The position numbers and the translations under genes were made by a program. The notes beneath the pieces are model-generated. The model had not been told where the DNA came from and made no database searches. It saw nothing but the letters and a program-made list of their open reading frames with translations. DNA of 35,057 nucleotides, from the NCBI GenBank assembly GCA_944326015.1, contig CALVCJ010000017.1, positions 1 to 35,057 of the forward strand. The letters are read 5' to 3'. The stretch is from Candidatus Gastranaerophilales bacterium. GTDB lineage: Bacteria > Cyanobacteriota > Vampirovibrionia > Gastranaerophilales > Gastranaerophilaceae. This document shows positions 1-7,944 of the stretch, one piece after another. Position 1 is the stretch's first letter. The number at the start of each line of letters is the position of its first letter.

Positions 1-362
1 ACGCTGAATTGTTTGACAAACTCAGGCATTATTTTCGCCGTTTTATGGAACAGGTTGAATTTTGTGGAATTCAAATCAGCCGTGAATGGATAAGAAATGT
101 AATTGACCCGAATAATGTACAGGAAACAATGGACAGCAAAAAGTGGTTCTATGATTACGAAATGCTTGAAAGTATTCTGAAAAACGCAAAGGAACTTAAA
201 GAAGATACTCCTATTGAGTCGTTAACCCACATTATAATCAGCGAACTTTACGGAATGATGCTTTGCTGGTGCATGTCAGACGGAAAATTTGAACCGTTAG
301 ACTGGACAGACAGATTTTGCGATGTTCAACTCACGGCTATATTTAAGCCTTACTTGAAATAA
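1..362 (+). CDS. Probable TetR/AcrR-type regulator, C-terminal part (cut by window start)
   Basis: The reading frame is open from the first bases of the window (Ala-Glu-Leu-Phe-Asp precede the TTG at position 9), so this is most likely the 3' part of a longer gene, not a 117-residue protein. What is visible is all-helical, with a typical ligand-domain ending: a helix containing Met-Leu-Cys-Trp-Cys, an acidic Gly-Lys-Phe-Glu-Pro loop, and a final helix near Phe-Lys-Pro-Tyr-Leu. That pattern fits the C-terminal ligand-binding domain of TetR-family repressors. The helix-turn-helix domain would lie upstream and cannot be seen. It ends 13 bases before an aldo/keto reductase gene with its own ribosome binding site, so it probably belongs to the same transcription unit and could control it. 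The family call is inference. Confidence 0.45.
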   Translation, partial: AELFDKLRHYFRRFMEQVEFCGIQISREWIRNVIDPNNVQETMDSKKWFYDYEMLESILKNAKELKEDTPIESLTHIIISELYGMMLCWCMSDGKFEPLDWTDRFCDVQLTAIFKPYLK

Positions 363-375
363 AGGAGAATTAATT

Positions 376-1395
376 ATGAAATACAGAAAATTAAGAGATA
401 TTGAAGTATCAGCAGTCGGCATCGGCTGTATGGGATTTTCTCACGGTTACGGGGCGATACCTACCGAGGAAGAATCCATAAGACTTATGCATAAAGCCTA
501 TGATTTAGGCTGTACATTGTTTGATACGGCAGAAGCTTACGGCCCTTATACAAACGAAACTCTTGTAGGCAAAGCCGTTAAGCCTTTCAGAGATAAAATT
601 ATACTTACAACAAAATTTGTTCCTGTATTCCAGCCGGGGCAGGAAATTCCGGAAGGGAAACTCAGCAAGAAAGGTGTTACAAATGCGTTGAATGACTCTT
701 TAAAAAGACTTCAAACAGATTATATTGATATTTATTATGAACACAGAGTTCCATTAGATTCCAATGTTGAAGAAGTTGCAGGCTGGATGGGCGAATTTAT
801 TAAAGAAGGCAAAATCCGTGCGTGGGGTCAATCTCAATCCACTCCCGAGCAAATTAAAAAAGCCCATGCAGTTACCCCTTTAACTGCCATTCAAAGCGAA
901 TATTCAATGATGGAAAGAATGTTTGAGCGTGACGTTATTCCCCTCTGTCAGGAACTGAATATCGGTTTTGTTGCATTTTCTCCTATGGCAAGCGGATTTT
1001 TGAGCGGGAAATATAATAAAAATACTCAATACAAAGGCGATGATGTAAGACGTGTAATCACAAGATTTGCACCCGAAAATGTTGAGAAGAACCAGCCACT
1101 ATTGGATTTGTTAAATGAAGTCGCAAATAAAAAAGGGATTACTCCGGCTCAAATTTCTTTAGCGTGGATGTTGCACAAATACCCGCATGTAGTGCCGATT
1201 CCGGGTATGAGAAAAGATGAAAGAGTTATTGAAAACCTTGGCGCAGCTGATATTATTCTCACAGATGAAGAGTTTAACAACATTGAAAAAGAATTAAATA
1301 AAATTACGATTTACGGCAACCGAACAGATGAAGATATTCATAAACTCGGTACTGTAAAATCAATAGAATATAAAGGCGAAATTCCAAAAAATTAA
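376..1395 (+). CDS. Aldo/keto reductase (339 aa)
   Basis: NAD(P)H-dependent oxidoreductase of the aldo/keto reductase superfamily, expected to be a cytosolic TIM barrel reducing aldehydes or ketones. The catalytic tetrad is recognisable: Asp50 and Tyr55 in DTAEAYG, Lys80 in TTKF and His123 in YYEH. The N-terminal GIGCMGFSHGYG segment and the C-terminal IPGMRKDERVIENL nucleotide-binding segment are typical of the larger, AKR13-like members. Length is normal for the family. An AAAGGAG ribosome binding site lies just before the ATG. It sits 12 bases ahead of an SDR dehydrogenase and is the first complete gene of a plus-strand redox cluster. The substrate cannot be deduced. Confidence 0.93.
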   Translation: MKYRKLRDIEVSAVGIGCMGFSHGYGAIPTEEESIRLMHKAYDLGCTLFDTAEAYGPYTNETLVGKAVKPFRDKIILTTKFVPVFQPGQEIPEGKLSKKGVTNALNDSLKRLQTDYIDIYYEHRVPLDSNVEEVAGWMGEFIKEGKIRAWGQSQSTPEQIKKAHAVTPLTAIQSEYSMMERMFERDVIPLCQELNIGFVAFSPMASGFLSGKYNKNTQYKGDDVRRVITRFAPENVEKNQPLLDLLNEVANKKGITPAQISLAWMLHKYPHVVPIPGMRKDERVIENLGAADIILTDEEFNNIEKELNKITIYGNRTDEDIHKLGTVKSIEYKGEIPKN

Positions 1396-1407
1396 GGAGA
1401 TAAAATT

Positions 1408-2166
1408 ATGAAAGAATGTTTTAAAGACAAAGTTGTTTTATGTACAGGTGCCGCACAGGGTATCGGATTAGTAACAGCACAGGAATTTGCGAAAGCTGGG
1501 GCTAAAGTTATTTTATCTGATGTGCTTGATATGACAGAGCAGGTTAAAGAACTTACAGAAGCAGGCTACAGTGCTGTTCAGTATAAATGTGATGTTTCAA
1601 GTCCGGAACAAGTTGAAAATATGATTAACTGGATTGTCGAAAAATTCGGTCGTCTTGATTGCGGTTTTAATAATGCCGGTGTTCAAACACCTCAAAGACC
1701 AATGGCGGAAATTACTTATGAAGAATTTGATAAAACAGTTGCCGTAGACCTTAAAGGTGTGTGGAACTGTATGAAATATGAAATTATACAAATGCTAAAA
1801 CAAGAAGAAAAAGGCTGTATTGTAAATACATCTTCTCAAGGCGGTATAACAGGTTTTCCGGGGCAGGCAGCTTATATTGCCTGTAAACATGCTATTATCG
1901 GTTTAACAAGAACCGCATCAATTGATTATGCAGCACAAGGTATAAGAATTAACGCTGTTCTTCCTGGGGTAATACTGACGCCTATGGCAAAAGATATCAT
2001 CAAAAGAAATCCGGCAATGGAAGAAACTATGATTAGAGATATACCAAAAGGCAGACTCGGCGAGCCTTACGAAATTGCACATGCTGTTATGTGGCTGTGC
2101 TCTCCGTATGCAACATTTGTCGACGGTGCGGCAATCTCTGTTGACGGCGGTTTTACAATTCACTAA
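1408..2166 (+). CDS. Short-chain dehydrogenase/reductase (252 aa)
   Basis: Classical SDR oxidoreductase of standard length. Visible motifs are the cofactor-binding TGAAQGIG (13-20), an acidic Asp38 at the end of strand 2 that favours NAD(H) over NADP(H), the CDV turn near residue 61, NNAG (88-91), catalytic Ser142/143, and the active-site pair Tyr156 and Lys160 in YIACK. The C-terminal AISVDGGFTIH is the usual SDR ending. An AAGGAG site precedes the ATG. It follows the aldo/keto reductase closely and is followed by an alpha/beta hydrolase, so it likely oxidises or reduces an alcohol/ketone in the same pathway. The substrate is unknown. Confidence 0.95.
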   Translation: MKECFKDKVVLCTGAAQGIGLVTAQEFAKAGAKVILSDVLDMTEQVKELTEAGYSAVQYKCDVSSPEQVENMINWIVEKFGRLDCGFNNAGVQTPQRPMAEITYEEFDKTVAVDLKGVWNCMKYEIIQMLKQEEKGCIVNTSSQGGITGFPGQAAYIACKHAIIGLTRTASIDYAAQGIRINAVLPGVILTPMAKDIIKRNPAMEETMIRDIPKGRLGEPYEIAHAVMWLCSPYATFVDGAAISVDGGFTIH

Positions 2167-2218
2167 TGGTTACAATAAGCGGTGTAAATACTACGCTTAC
2201 AAATAATGAGGATAATTT

Positions 2219-3160
2219 ATGCTATACGATACACATTATAAAGAAGGTAAAAAAGTTACTTTTAAAAACGGAATTTTAAAGATGGCAGGTTTATTATTTT
2301 TGCCTGATAATTTTGATGAGAACAAAAAGTATCCTGCAATAGTTGTTACCCACCCCGGCGGCGGTGTAAAAGAGCAATGCTCTTCTCTATACGCTTGGAA
2401 TATGGCTAGGAAGGGATATGTTTCCCTAGCATTTGATGCAAGTCATCAGGGAGAGAGCGAAGGAGAGCCAAGGTATCTTGATGATCCGGCACGCAGGGTT
2501 GAAGATATCAGATGTGCGCTAGACTATCTGGTAACACTTCCTTATATAGATGAAGAAAAAATCGGAGCAATGGGAATTTGTGCAGGCGCAGGTTATACAA
2601 TGAGTGCAATTCAAACAGAAGCAAGAATAAAAGCCGCAGCAGGTATAAGTACATGGAATGCCGGACACAGCTCAAGACACGGTTTCCCTGGAGTCCATAT
2701 TATGGACTTTATGCAGAAAAATCTTGAAGAAACAGCAAAAATCAGAACAAGAGAAGCCAGAGGCGAAGGACCTTTTTACTGGAACTATGTACCTGAAACA
2801 GAAGCTGATATAAAAGAAGATACAGCAGTTATTCTTAAAGAAGCACACGAATATTACAGAACTGACCGCTGTTTCTATCCGACCTCCGTTAATAAAATTC
2901 TTATGTCAAGCAGCGATAAACTCGCGGCATGGGATGCTTTCCAATACATTGATACGGTGTCACCAAGACCGCTTTTATTTATCGTAGGAAGCGAAGCCGA
3001 TACTCTGTATTTTACCGGCGATGCTTTTGCAAGAGCAAAAGAACCAAAGGAAATCTTTACAATCAAAGGAGCGACGCATATTGATCTTTATGATAAACCT
3101 CAATATGTAAATCAGGCAGTTGCAAAATTGGTTGAGTTCTTTGATAAATCAATAAAGTAA
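2219..3160 (+). CDS. Alpha/beta hydrolase with cysteine nucleophile (dienelactone hydrolase/YcjY-like, 313 aa)
   Basis: Alpha/beta-hydrolase fold protein. The oxyanion region THPGGGVKEQ (44-53) is followed by a nucleophile elbow GICAGAG in which Cys121 stands where most relatives have Ser. The general base is probably His287 in GATHIDLYDKPQYV, and an acidic residue near Asp261 follows the VGSEAD strand. A Cys in the elbow and this C-terminal signature are shared with dienelactone hydrolases and YcjY-type proteins of unknown substrate. There is no signal peptide, so it is cytosolic. A GAGGATAA sequence just upstream of the ATG serves as ribosome binding site. Its position among redox enzymes suggests it hydrolyses an ester or lactone made or used by them; that is inference. 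Confidence 0.88.
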   Translation: MLYDTHYKEGKKVTFKNGILKMAGLLFLPDNFDENKKYPAIVVTHPGGGVKEQCSSLYAWNMARKGYVSLAFDASHQGESEGEPRYLDDPARRVEDIRCALDYLVTLPYIDEEKIGAMGICAGAGYTMSAIQTEARIKAAAGISTWNAGHSSRHGFPGVHIMDFMQKNLEETAKIRTREARGEGPFYWNYVPETEADIKEDTAVILKEAHEYYRTDRCFYPTSVNKILMSSSDKLAAWDAFQYIDTVSPRPLLFIVGSEADTLYFTGDAFARAKEPKEIFTIKGATHIDLYDKPQYVNQAVAKLVEFFDKSIK

Positions 3161-3195
3161 GTATTTGCAGGATATTTAAAGGTAAATAATATGAT

Positions 3196-3509
3196 ATGAT
3201 AAGACACATTTTTATAGCTCCCGTCAAAGAAGGAGTTAGTGAAGAAAAATTGAATAAAGAAATATCGTTAATGCGGGCAATGAAAGATAATATTCCCGAA
3301 ATTATACATCTTACAATCGGAAAAAATACAGGCTGGGTCGGTGGTGAAAATGCAGTTACCCGGTCGTTGATTTGAAAGACAAAGCCGCTTTTGATACTTA
3401 TATGAAACACCCCTACCATGCTTTTATTAACAGTATTAACGGCACAGAAGACGATTGTTTTGTGACTGAAGGATTTTATTCATGTCAGATAGAATATGAG
3501 GAAGAATGA
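3196..3509 (+). pseudogene. Frameshifted Dabb (stress-responsive A/B barrel) domain gene
   Basis: Two overlapping frames together encode one small Dabb-like protein of about 100 residues. The first starts with ATG at 3196 (Met-Ile-Arg-His-Ile-Phe-Ile) and hits TGA at 3373. The second frame, entered near 3340-3360 by a -1 shift, continues PVVDLKDKAAFDTYMKHPYH, which carries the conserved Dabb feature of an acidic strand, an aromatic Y and a HPxH ending, and stops at 3507-3509. One base appears to be missing around the GTGGTGAAAATGCAGTTACCC stretch. Either the gene is broken or the base is a sequencing error. Dabb proteins are small dimeric barrels often found beside redox enzymes. Its stop overlaps the region where the following flavin reductase begins. 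Confidence 0.75.
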
Positions 3510-3511
3510 TT

Positions 3512-4054
3512 ATGAAAATAGTGATACTAGAAGGAAGCCCGCACAAAACAGGGGCTTCAAATACTCTCGCTGATAATTTTATAAAAGGTGCAAAAGAAGC
3601 CGGACATGAGGTAAAGATACTTGATTTACCAAGAATGAATTTAAATCCTTGTCTTGGGTGTATCAGACAGAGCTTTGAAGAACCTTGCATGCAAAAAGAT
3701 GACGGACATATTTTAAGAGAAGAATTGCTCTCAGCAGATATGCTTGTATTTGTAACACCTGTTTATTTCTATGATATGTCAGCACAACTAAAGATTGCAA
3801 TAGACAGAATGCATTGTATTTATCATTTATTTAAAGATAAACATTTAAAATCTGCACTTATTGCGACAGCCTGCAGAGAAGATGCAGAAGTTATGAAATA
3901 TTTAATGGATATTTACAATGGACTTGCAGAATATTTAAACTTTGAAATTTGCGGCGAGATTCTTGCTACAGGTGTTGAATATGCAAGCATAAACGAGAAT
4001 TCAAAATATCTAATACAAGCTTATGAATTAGGCAAAAATTTAAAAGGAGAATAA
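3512..4054 (+). CDS. NAD(P)H-dependent FMN reductase / flavodoxin-like oxidoreductase
   Basis: Flavodoxin-fold oxidoreductase. The N-terminal strand MKIVILEGSP followed by HKTGASNTLA is the FMN-phosphate loop, and TPVYFYDMSAQLKIAIDR is the conserved flavin-contact region. Three cysteines (47, 50 and 59, CLGC...C) occupy the segment where iron-sulfur flavoproteins bind a cluster, but a complete CX2CX2C motif is missing, so cluster binding is doubtful. I place the start at the ATG at 3512 because GAGGAAG ends about seven bases upstream. An alternative ATG at 3506 overlaps the previous stop and would add two residues. The gene lies 3 bases before the second aldo/keto reductase. It probably supplies a reduced flavin or reduces a quinone or nitro compound. 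Confidence 0.88.
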   Translation: MKIVILEGSPHKTGASNTLADNFIKGAKEAGHEVKILDLPRMNLNPCLGCIRQSFEEPCMQKDDGHILREELLSADMLVFVTPVYFYDMSAQLKIAIDRMHCIYHLFKDKHLKSALIATACREDAEVMKYLMDIYNGLAEYLNFEICGEILATGVEYASINENSKYLIQAYELGKNLKGE

Positions 4055-4057
4055 ATT

Positions 4058-4894
4058 ATGCAAACAGTAAAATTAAATAACGGTGTTGAAATGCCGATTT
4101 TAGGCTACGGGGTTTTTCTTGTTGACCCCAAAGAATGCGAAAGAAGTGTGACTGACGCTATTGACGTTGGTTACAGAATGATTGATACAGCACAGGCTTA
4201 TTATAATGAAGAAGGTGTCGGAGCTGCCATCAAAAAATCAGGGATAAAAAGAGAAGAATTTTTCATTGTGACAAAAGTCTGGATAACAAATTCCGGAGAA
4301 GAAAAAGCCGCAAAATCCATTGATGAATCTTTGCAAAAATTACAAACAGATTATGTGGATTTGCTTTTAATCCACCAGCCGTTCGGCGATTATTACGGAA
4401 CCTATAGAACTATGGAAAAAGCCTATAAAGACGGCAAGACAAGAGCAATTGGTGTAAGTAACTTTTTCCCTGACAGATTTGTTGATTTGTGTAATTTTGT
4501 TGAAATTAAGCCGATGGTTAACCAGATGGAAACCCATGTATTCCAGCAGGAAAAAACTTTGCGTAAATATATGGATAAATTTAATACACAGCTTATGTCA
4601 TGGAGTCCTATGGCAAGAGGCGAAAACAATTTCTTTAATAACGAAATTATTAGGTCAATTGGGGATAGGTACAATAAAACCGTTGCCCAGGTTGCATTGA
4701 GATTTTTAACACAGGAAAATGTCATTGTTATTCCAAAATCTATACACAAAGAAAGAATGAAAGAAAACTTTGAAATATTTGACTTTGAACTTTCAAAAGA
4801 TGATATGGAAACTTTGAGAAGTCTGGACAAAGGAGAAAGTATCTTTGTAAATCACTATGATCCGGAGTTTGTGCAGAGTATTATAAACTACTAA
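4058..4894 (+). CDS. Aldo/keto reductase, 2,5-diketogluconate reductase type (278 aa)
   Basis: A second, shorter aldo/keto reductase, of the AKR5-like group. The start LNNGVEMPILGYGVF and tetrad Asp43, Tyr48 (DTAQAYYN), Lys73 (VTKVW) and His106 (LLIHQP) are all present. VIPKSIHKERMKENFEIFDFEL near the C-terminus is the characteristic NADP-binding segment. Length is standard. AAAGGAG precedes the ATG. It is only distantly similar to the aldo/keto reductase at 376, so the two are separate subfamilies and not a recent duplication. It is the last gene of the redox cluster; no clear terminator follows directly. Confidence 0.95.
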   Translation: MQTVKLNNGVEMPILGYGVFLVDPKECERSVTDAIDVGYRMIDTAQAYYNEEGVGAAIKKSGIKREEFFIVTKVWITNSGEEKAAKSIDESLQKLQTDYVDLLLIHQPFGDYYGTYRTMEKAYKDGKTRAIGVSNFFPDRFVDLCNFVEIKPMVNQMETHVFQQEKTLRKYMDKFNTQLMSWSPMARGENNFFNNEIIRSIGDRYNKTVAQVALRFLTQENVIVIPKSIHKERMKENFEIFDFELSKDDMETLRSLDKGESIFVNHYDPEFVQSIINY

Positions 4895-4986
4895 ATATTC
4901 AAAAGGGAAAAATCAAAGCAGGATTATGACATCTTGCTTAGTTTTTATATTTCCTCAAGCGCAACCTCCTGCTGTAACAGTAATCC

Positions 4987-5302
4987 TAAAATTTCAGTCA
5001 TTCTTGAAATTTTTAAGAATAATAAATGTAGGGTAATCAATTTCTAAAAAATCAGATATGCCATTTAAATTATGTCCTTGATTGAGCAGGAACATAATTT
5101 ATTTTTCATTTTCGGTTAAATCTTCAAGCAATTTGTAAATCCTTTAGTCTTTCAATATCAATTGTGCATAATTATTCTTTTTATAGTGTTCGGCAAATCG
5201 TCTGAAGGTCTGAATGCTTGGAATATGTTCAACTCCTTGTTTTTTTTAAATATGTCGTGTAAGTTTTATCGCTTTTCCGACACTGAATTTATTCGGGTGC
5301 AT
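4987..5302 (-). pseudogene. Decayed remnant of a small HTH-type gene
   Basis: This otherwise gene-free stretch still looks coding on the minus strand, but the frame is broken several times. From the ATG at 5302 it reads MHPNKFSVGKAIKLTRHI and stops. After an eight-A slip (plus-strand T run 5240-5247) it continues with QGVEHIPSIQTFRRFAEHYK, stops again, shifts, and then gives LLNQGHNLNGISDFLEIDY. The last piece resembles the helix-turn-helix of a sigma-region-4-like or phage/transposon regulator. At least two frameshifts and two stops make it non-functional. The remaining bases between 4895 and 4986 show nothing recognisable. Confidence 0.5.
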
Positions 5303-5321
5303 AAGCCTATTATGAAATAAC

Positions 5322-5352
5322 TAAAAGTCTCACTTTAAAAGTGAGACTTTTA
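5322..5352 (-). terminator. Bidirectional hairpin terminator downstream of tRNA-Gln
   Basis: A perfect 12-bp stem, TAAAAGTCTCAC pairing with GTGAGACTTTTA around a 7-base loop, with runs of T or A on either side. It lies five bases beyond the 3' end of the tRNA on the minus strand and can also stop plus-strand transcription leaving the redox cluster. Confidence 0.8.
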
Positions 5353-5357
5353 TACAT

Positions 5358-5429
5358 CTGGGGCGGAAGGATTCGAACCTCCGAATGCCTGGACCAAAAC
5401 CAGGTGCCTTACCACTTGGCGACGCCCCA
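5358..5429 (-). tRNA. trnQ: tRNA-Gln (anticodon UUG)
   Basis: A 72-base tRNA on the minus strand. The acceptor stem TGGGGCG pairs with CGCCCCA, followed by discriminator G at 5358. The anticodon stem CCTGG/CCAGG carries loop TTTTGGT, giving anticodon TTG, which reads CAA/CAG as glutamine. The T arm is GGAGG-TTCGAAT-CCTTC. The 3' CCA is not encoded (the next bases on this strand are ATG), so it must be added by nucleotidyltransferase. A strong hairpin follows. Confidence 0.97.
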
Positions 5430-5469
5430 ATACGGTACGTTTTCTATTCTATATGCTGAAACTTTATTG

Positions 5470-6159
5470 TCAAGATTTTATTTGTCTGAAAGGGCTGTTC
5501 TCTACTGCCTTAACAGCTTCTATATCAGACGATATAAGAGATTGAAATACATCCAAAACATTTATTTCGCTTTCAAAATGACCAATGTCAAACAGAATAA
5601 TCGGGCTTTCCAGTGCGGTATGAAATTTCAAATCTCCTGTAACAAATGCGTCGCACCCGTATTCAAATGCTTCGTTTATAAATTCGGAACCGCTGCCTGC
5701 ACAAAATGCTATTTTTTTTATCTTACTTATATTTTTATTATTTACAAAACGTAAATTCGGCGATAGTACAGAAAGCCTGTTTAAGAAATTTTCAATCGTC
5801 GTTTCATATTCAACAATTCTTAAAAAGTCGCCGCAGTGATGTCCTTTTGGCAAACCAAGAACTTCTATCAATTTATCTGTTGTACCGCCTTGAGCTTTAT
5901 CCATATTTGTATGCGCACAGTAGATATTTTTACATTTATATGTAAGCGGGACAAAAAACAACGGATGGTGCGAAATTATCATATCACAGTTTTGCTCATT
6001 TGCCTGCCTTATAATATCATCCGTTACAGTCAAAGCAAGCATGATTTTTTTTACATCAATTTTATCCGTTTCAACAAGCCAGCCCGAACAATCCCAGCTT
6101 TCCGCAAGTTCAAGCGGTGCAAAAGTTTCTATAGTTTTTGCAATCTCATATTTATCCAT
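5470..6159 (-). CDS. Nif3-like dinuclear metal centre protein (229 aa)
   Basis: Member of the Nif3/YbgI family, often labelled GTP cyclohydrolase I type 2, which forms toroidal hexamers with a two-metal site. Its true reaction is unsettled in the family. Metal ligands can be seen: the His64-His65 pair in IISHHPLFF, Asp87 in AHTNMDKAQGG, and His194/Glu196 in FDIGHFESE. The N-terminal SWDCSGWLVE replaces the usual WDNSGLQVG. At 229 residues it is the short form without the central PII-like insert. An AAGG lies upstream of the ATG, and the start overlaps the end of coaBC by 8 bases, so translation is probably coupled to coaBC and gmk. Confidence 0.93.
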   Translation of the reverse strand: MDKYEIAKTIETFAPLELAESWDCSGWLVETDKIDVKKIMLALTVTDDIIRQANEQNCDMIISHHPLFFVPLTYKCKNIYCAHTNMDKAQGGTTDKLIEVLGLPKGHHCGDFLRIVEYETTIENFLNRLSVLSPNLRFVNNKNISKIKKIAFCAGSGSEFINEAFEYGCDAFVTGDLKFHTALESPIILFDIGHFESEINVLDVFQSLISSDIEAVKAVENSPFRQIKS

Positions 6160-7327
6160 AGATTACCTTAAAAATTTCTCTGGCAATTGTTCTTTTGTAG
6201 GCACGTTCCAGTTTTTTCACTTCGCCGTTTTTATCAAGAATTGTAACTTCATTGTAATCGCTTGAAAAACCTATATCTTTCCGCGAAATATCATTAGCAA
6301 TCAAAAAGTCACAACCTTTTTTAGAGATTTTTTCTTTTGCATTTTCAAGCAAATTTTCACTTTCCGCGCAAAAACCTACAATCAGAGGTGCCGAAGAACT
6401 GGTCTTTTTTCTGTCGCACAGTTCTTTTAAAATATCAGGATTTTTTACCAGAGTAATAGTAATTTCATCGTCAGAAGTTTTTTTCATCTTTTGCGGATAA
6501 ACTTCTTTAACTCTATAATCCGCAACAGCAGCAGCCATTATTATACAGTCAGAATTTTCAAATTCTTTTTCAACGGCGGATTTCATATCAAGTGCTGATT
6601 TAACTTTTACAACATTGTATTTATGTGAAACATCTTTTGTCGTTATCAGAGTAACATCAGCTCCGAGATTTTTTGCTGTATCAGCCAGCGCAAGCCCCAT
6701 CTTGCCAGACGAATAATTTGAAATATATCTGACAGGGTCAATATCCTCAATTGTTCCGCCTGATGTTATAACAATTTTTTTACCGTTCAAAGGTTTGTAT
6801 GTCAAAAGTTCAACTGTTTTATCGAAAATCTTGTCAAGAGAACAAAGCCTGCCCTTGCCTTCATAACCGCAAGCAAGATATCCGCTCTCAGGTTCCAGAA
6901 TTTCATAATGAAGTTTGTGTAAATTTTCCTGAAAAATCGGATTTTCCCACATGTTGCAATTCATTGCAGGAGCAATAATAACAGGCTTTGTAAAAGCACA
7001 TGCAATTGAAGTTAAAAGATTGTCACAGATTCCTTGAGATATTTTTGAAATCGTGTTAGCGGTAGCCGGTGCAATAACCATAATATCTGCCCTGTCTGCA
7101 TAAGATATATGTTCCGGATTAAAATCTTTTATATCAAATTCCTCAACAGCGACAGGATTTTTACTCAGATTTTGAAGCGTCAATTTAGTCACAAAATTCA
7201 AAGCATTCGGTGTACAGACAACAAGAACTTCTGCATTTGCCCGCTTATACATTCTGATAAGTTCGCAAATCTTATATGCTGCAATCCCGCCAGTTATTCC
7301 CAAAAGAATTGTTTTACCGCTAAGCAT
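6152..7327 (-). CDS. coaBC: Bifunctional phosphopantothenoylcysteine decarboxylase / phosphopantothenate-cysteine ligase
   Basis: Two-domain coenzyme A biosynthesis enzyme of normal length (391 aa). The N-terminal flavoprotein (CoaC) domain shows GITGGIAAYK, the PAMNCNMW substrate-binding motif and the GYLACGYEGKGRL lid with its conserved Cys. The C-terminal CoaB domain begins with KKIVITSGGTIEDIDPVRYI, includes the NYSSGKMG nucleotide loop, and has KKGCDFLIANDIS with the conserved lysine. It joins cysteine to 4'-phosphopantothenate and decarboxylates the product. The start overlaps the gmk stop by 8 bases and has GGAG upstream. The stop overlaps the Nif3-like gene, giving a tightly packed gmk-coaBC-nif3 operon. 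Confidence 0.97.
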   Translation of the reverse strand: MLSGKTILLGITGGIAAYKICELIRMYKRANAEVLVVCTPNALNFVTKLTLQNLSKNPVAVEEFDIKDFNPEHISYADRADIMVIAPATANTISKISQGICDNLLTSIACAFTKPVIIAPAMNCNMWENPIFQENLHKLHYEILEPESGYLACGYEGKGRLCSLDKIFDKTVELLTYKPLNGKKIVITSGGTIEDIDPVRYISNYSSGKMGLALADTAKNLGADVTLITTKDVSHKYNVVKVKSALDMKSAVEKEFENSDCIIMAAAVADYRVKEVYPQKMKKTSDDEITITLVKNPDILKELCDRKKTSSSAPLIVGFCAESENLLENAKEKISKKGCDFLIANDISRKDIGFSSDYNEVTILDKNGEVKKLERAYKRTIAREIFKVIYG

Positions 7328-7883
7328 TTTTCCGCTCTCCGGATATAATTTTTTCTAATTCTGATACAGTATTTTCAAGGTTGTCATTAACTATTTTGTA
7401 ATCAAAATTTTCAGCACGCTTCAATTCTTCTTTTACTTCTTTCAGCCGCTTTTGAATTGTTTCTTCATCTTCAGTATGGCGACCTCGCAGACGATTTTCC
7501 AGTGTTTCAAGAGAGGGCGGACAAATAAATATTAAAACAGCCTCAGGCATCTGCTTTTTAACCATTAAAGCTCCCTGAGTATCAATTTCAAGAATTATAT
7601 TTTTGCCTTCATTTAAACACTGATTAATAAATTTCTTTTTTGTTCCGTAAAAATTTCCGGCAAATTCTGCCCATTCCAGGAATTTATCATTATCTATACA
7701 ATTTTTAAACTCATCTTTAGAAAGAAAAAAGTAATTAACACCCTCAACCTCTCCCTCTCGCGGCACGCGTGTCGTACACGATACAGACAGCATAAAGTCA
7801 GGATTCTTTTCCAGAAACCTTTTTAAAACAGTGCCTTTCCCGACACCTGATGATCCGGATATTACATATAATTTTTTATTCAT
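7320..7883 (-). CDS. gmk: Guanylate kinase
   Basis: Converts GMP and ATP to GDP and ADP. It has 187 residues, the usual length. The P-loop SGSSGVGKGT (9-18), the GMP-binding SCTTRVPREGEVEGVNYFF segment, the EWAEFAGNFYGT element and the lid with RLRGRHTEDEETIQKRL are all present. It is the first gene of the gmk-coaBC-nif3 operon. There is no ribosome binding site before the ATG; instead TATAAT (minus strand, 7895-7890) stands exactly six bases upstream of the start, which suggests a leaderless transcript. Confidence 0.98.
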   Translation of the reverse strand: MNKKLYVISGSSGVGKGTVLKRFLEKNPDFMLSVSCTTRVPREGEVEGVNYFFLSKDEFKNCIDNDKFLEWAEFAGNFYGTKKKFINQCLNEGKNIILEIDTQGALMVKKQMPEAVLIFICPPSLETLENRLRGRHTEDEETIQKRLKEVKEELKRAENFDYKIVNDNLENTVSELEKIISGERKNA

Positions 7884-7889
7884 ATAACA

Positions 7890-7895
7890 ATTATA
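7890..7895 (-). promoter_or_regulatory. -10 box of gmk, six bases from the ATG
   Basis: The minus strand reads TATAAT, then TGTTAT, then the gmk ATG. No purine-rich ribosome binding site fits in between. The spacing would place the transcript start at or next to the start codon. No convincing -35 hexamer is seen at 17 bases (only TTTAAA-like). Confidence 0.5.
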
Positions 7896-7944
7896 CTATG
7901 AACAAAAAACAATTTAAAAATTTTAAGGAAATTAACCGGATATG

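Noticed and set aside
5341-5754. Open frame of 137 codons over the tRNA
   Set aside because: It runs through the tRNA-Gln gene on the opposite strand and into the antisense of the Nif3-like gene; no coding features.
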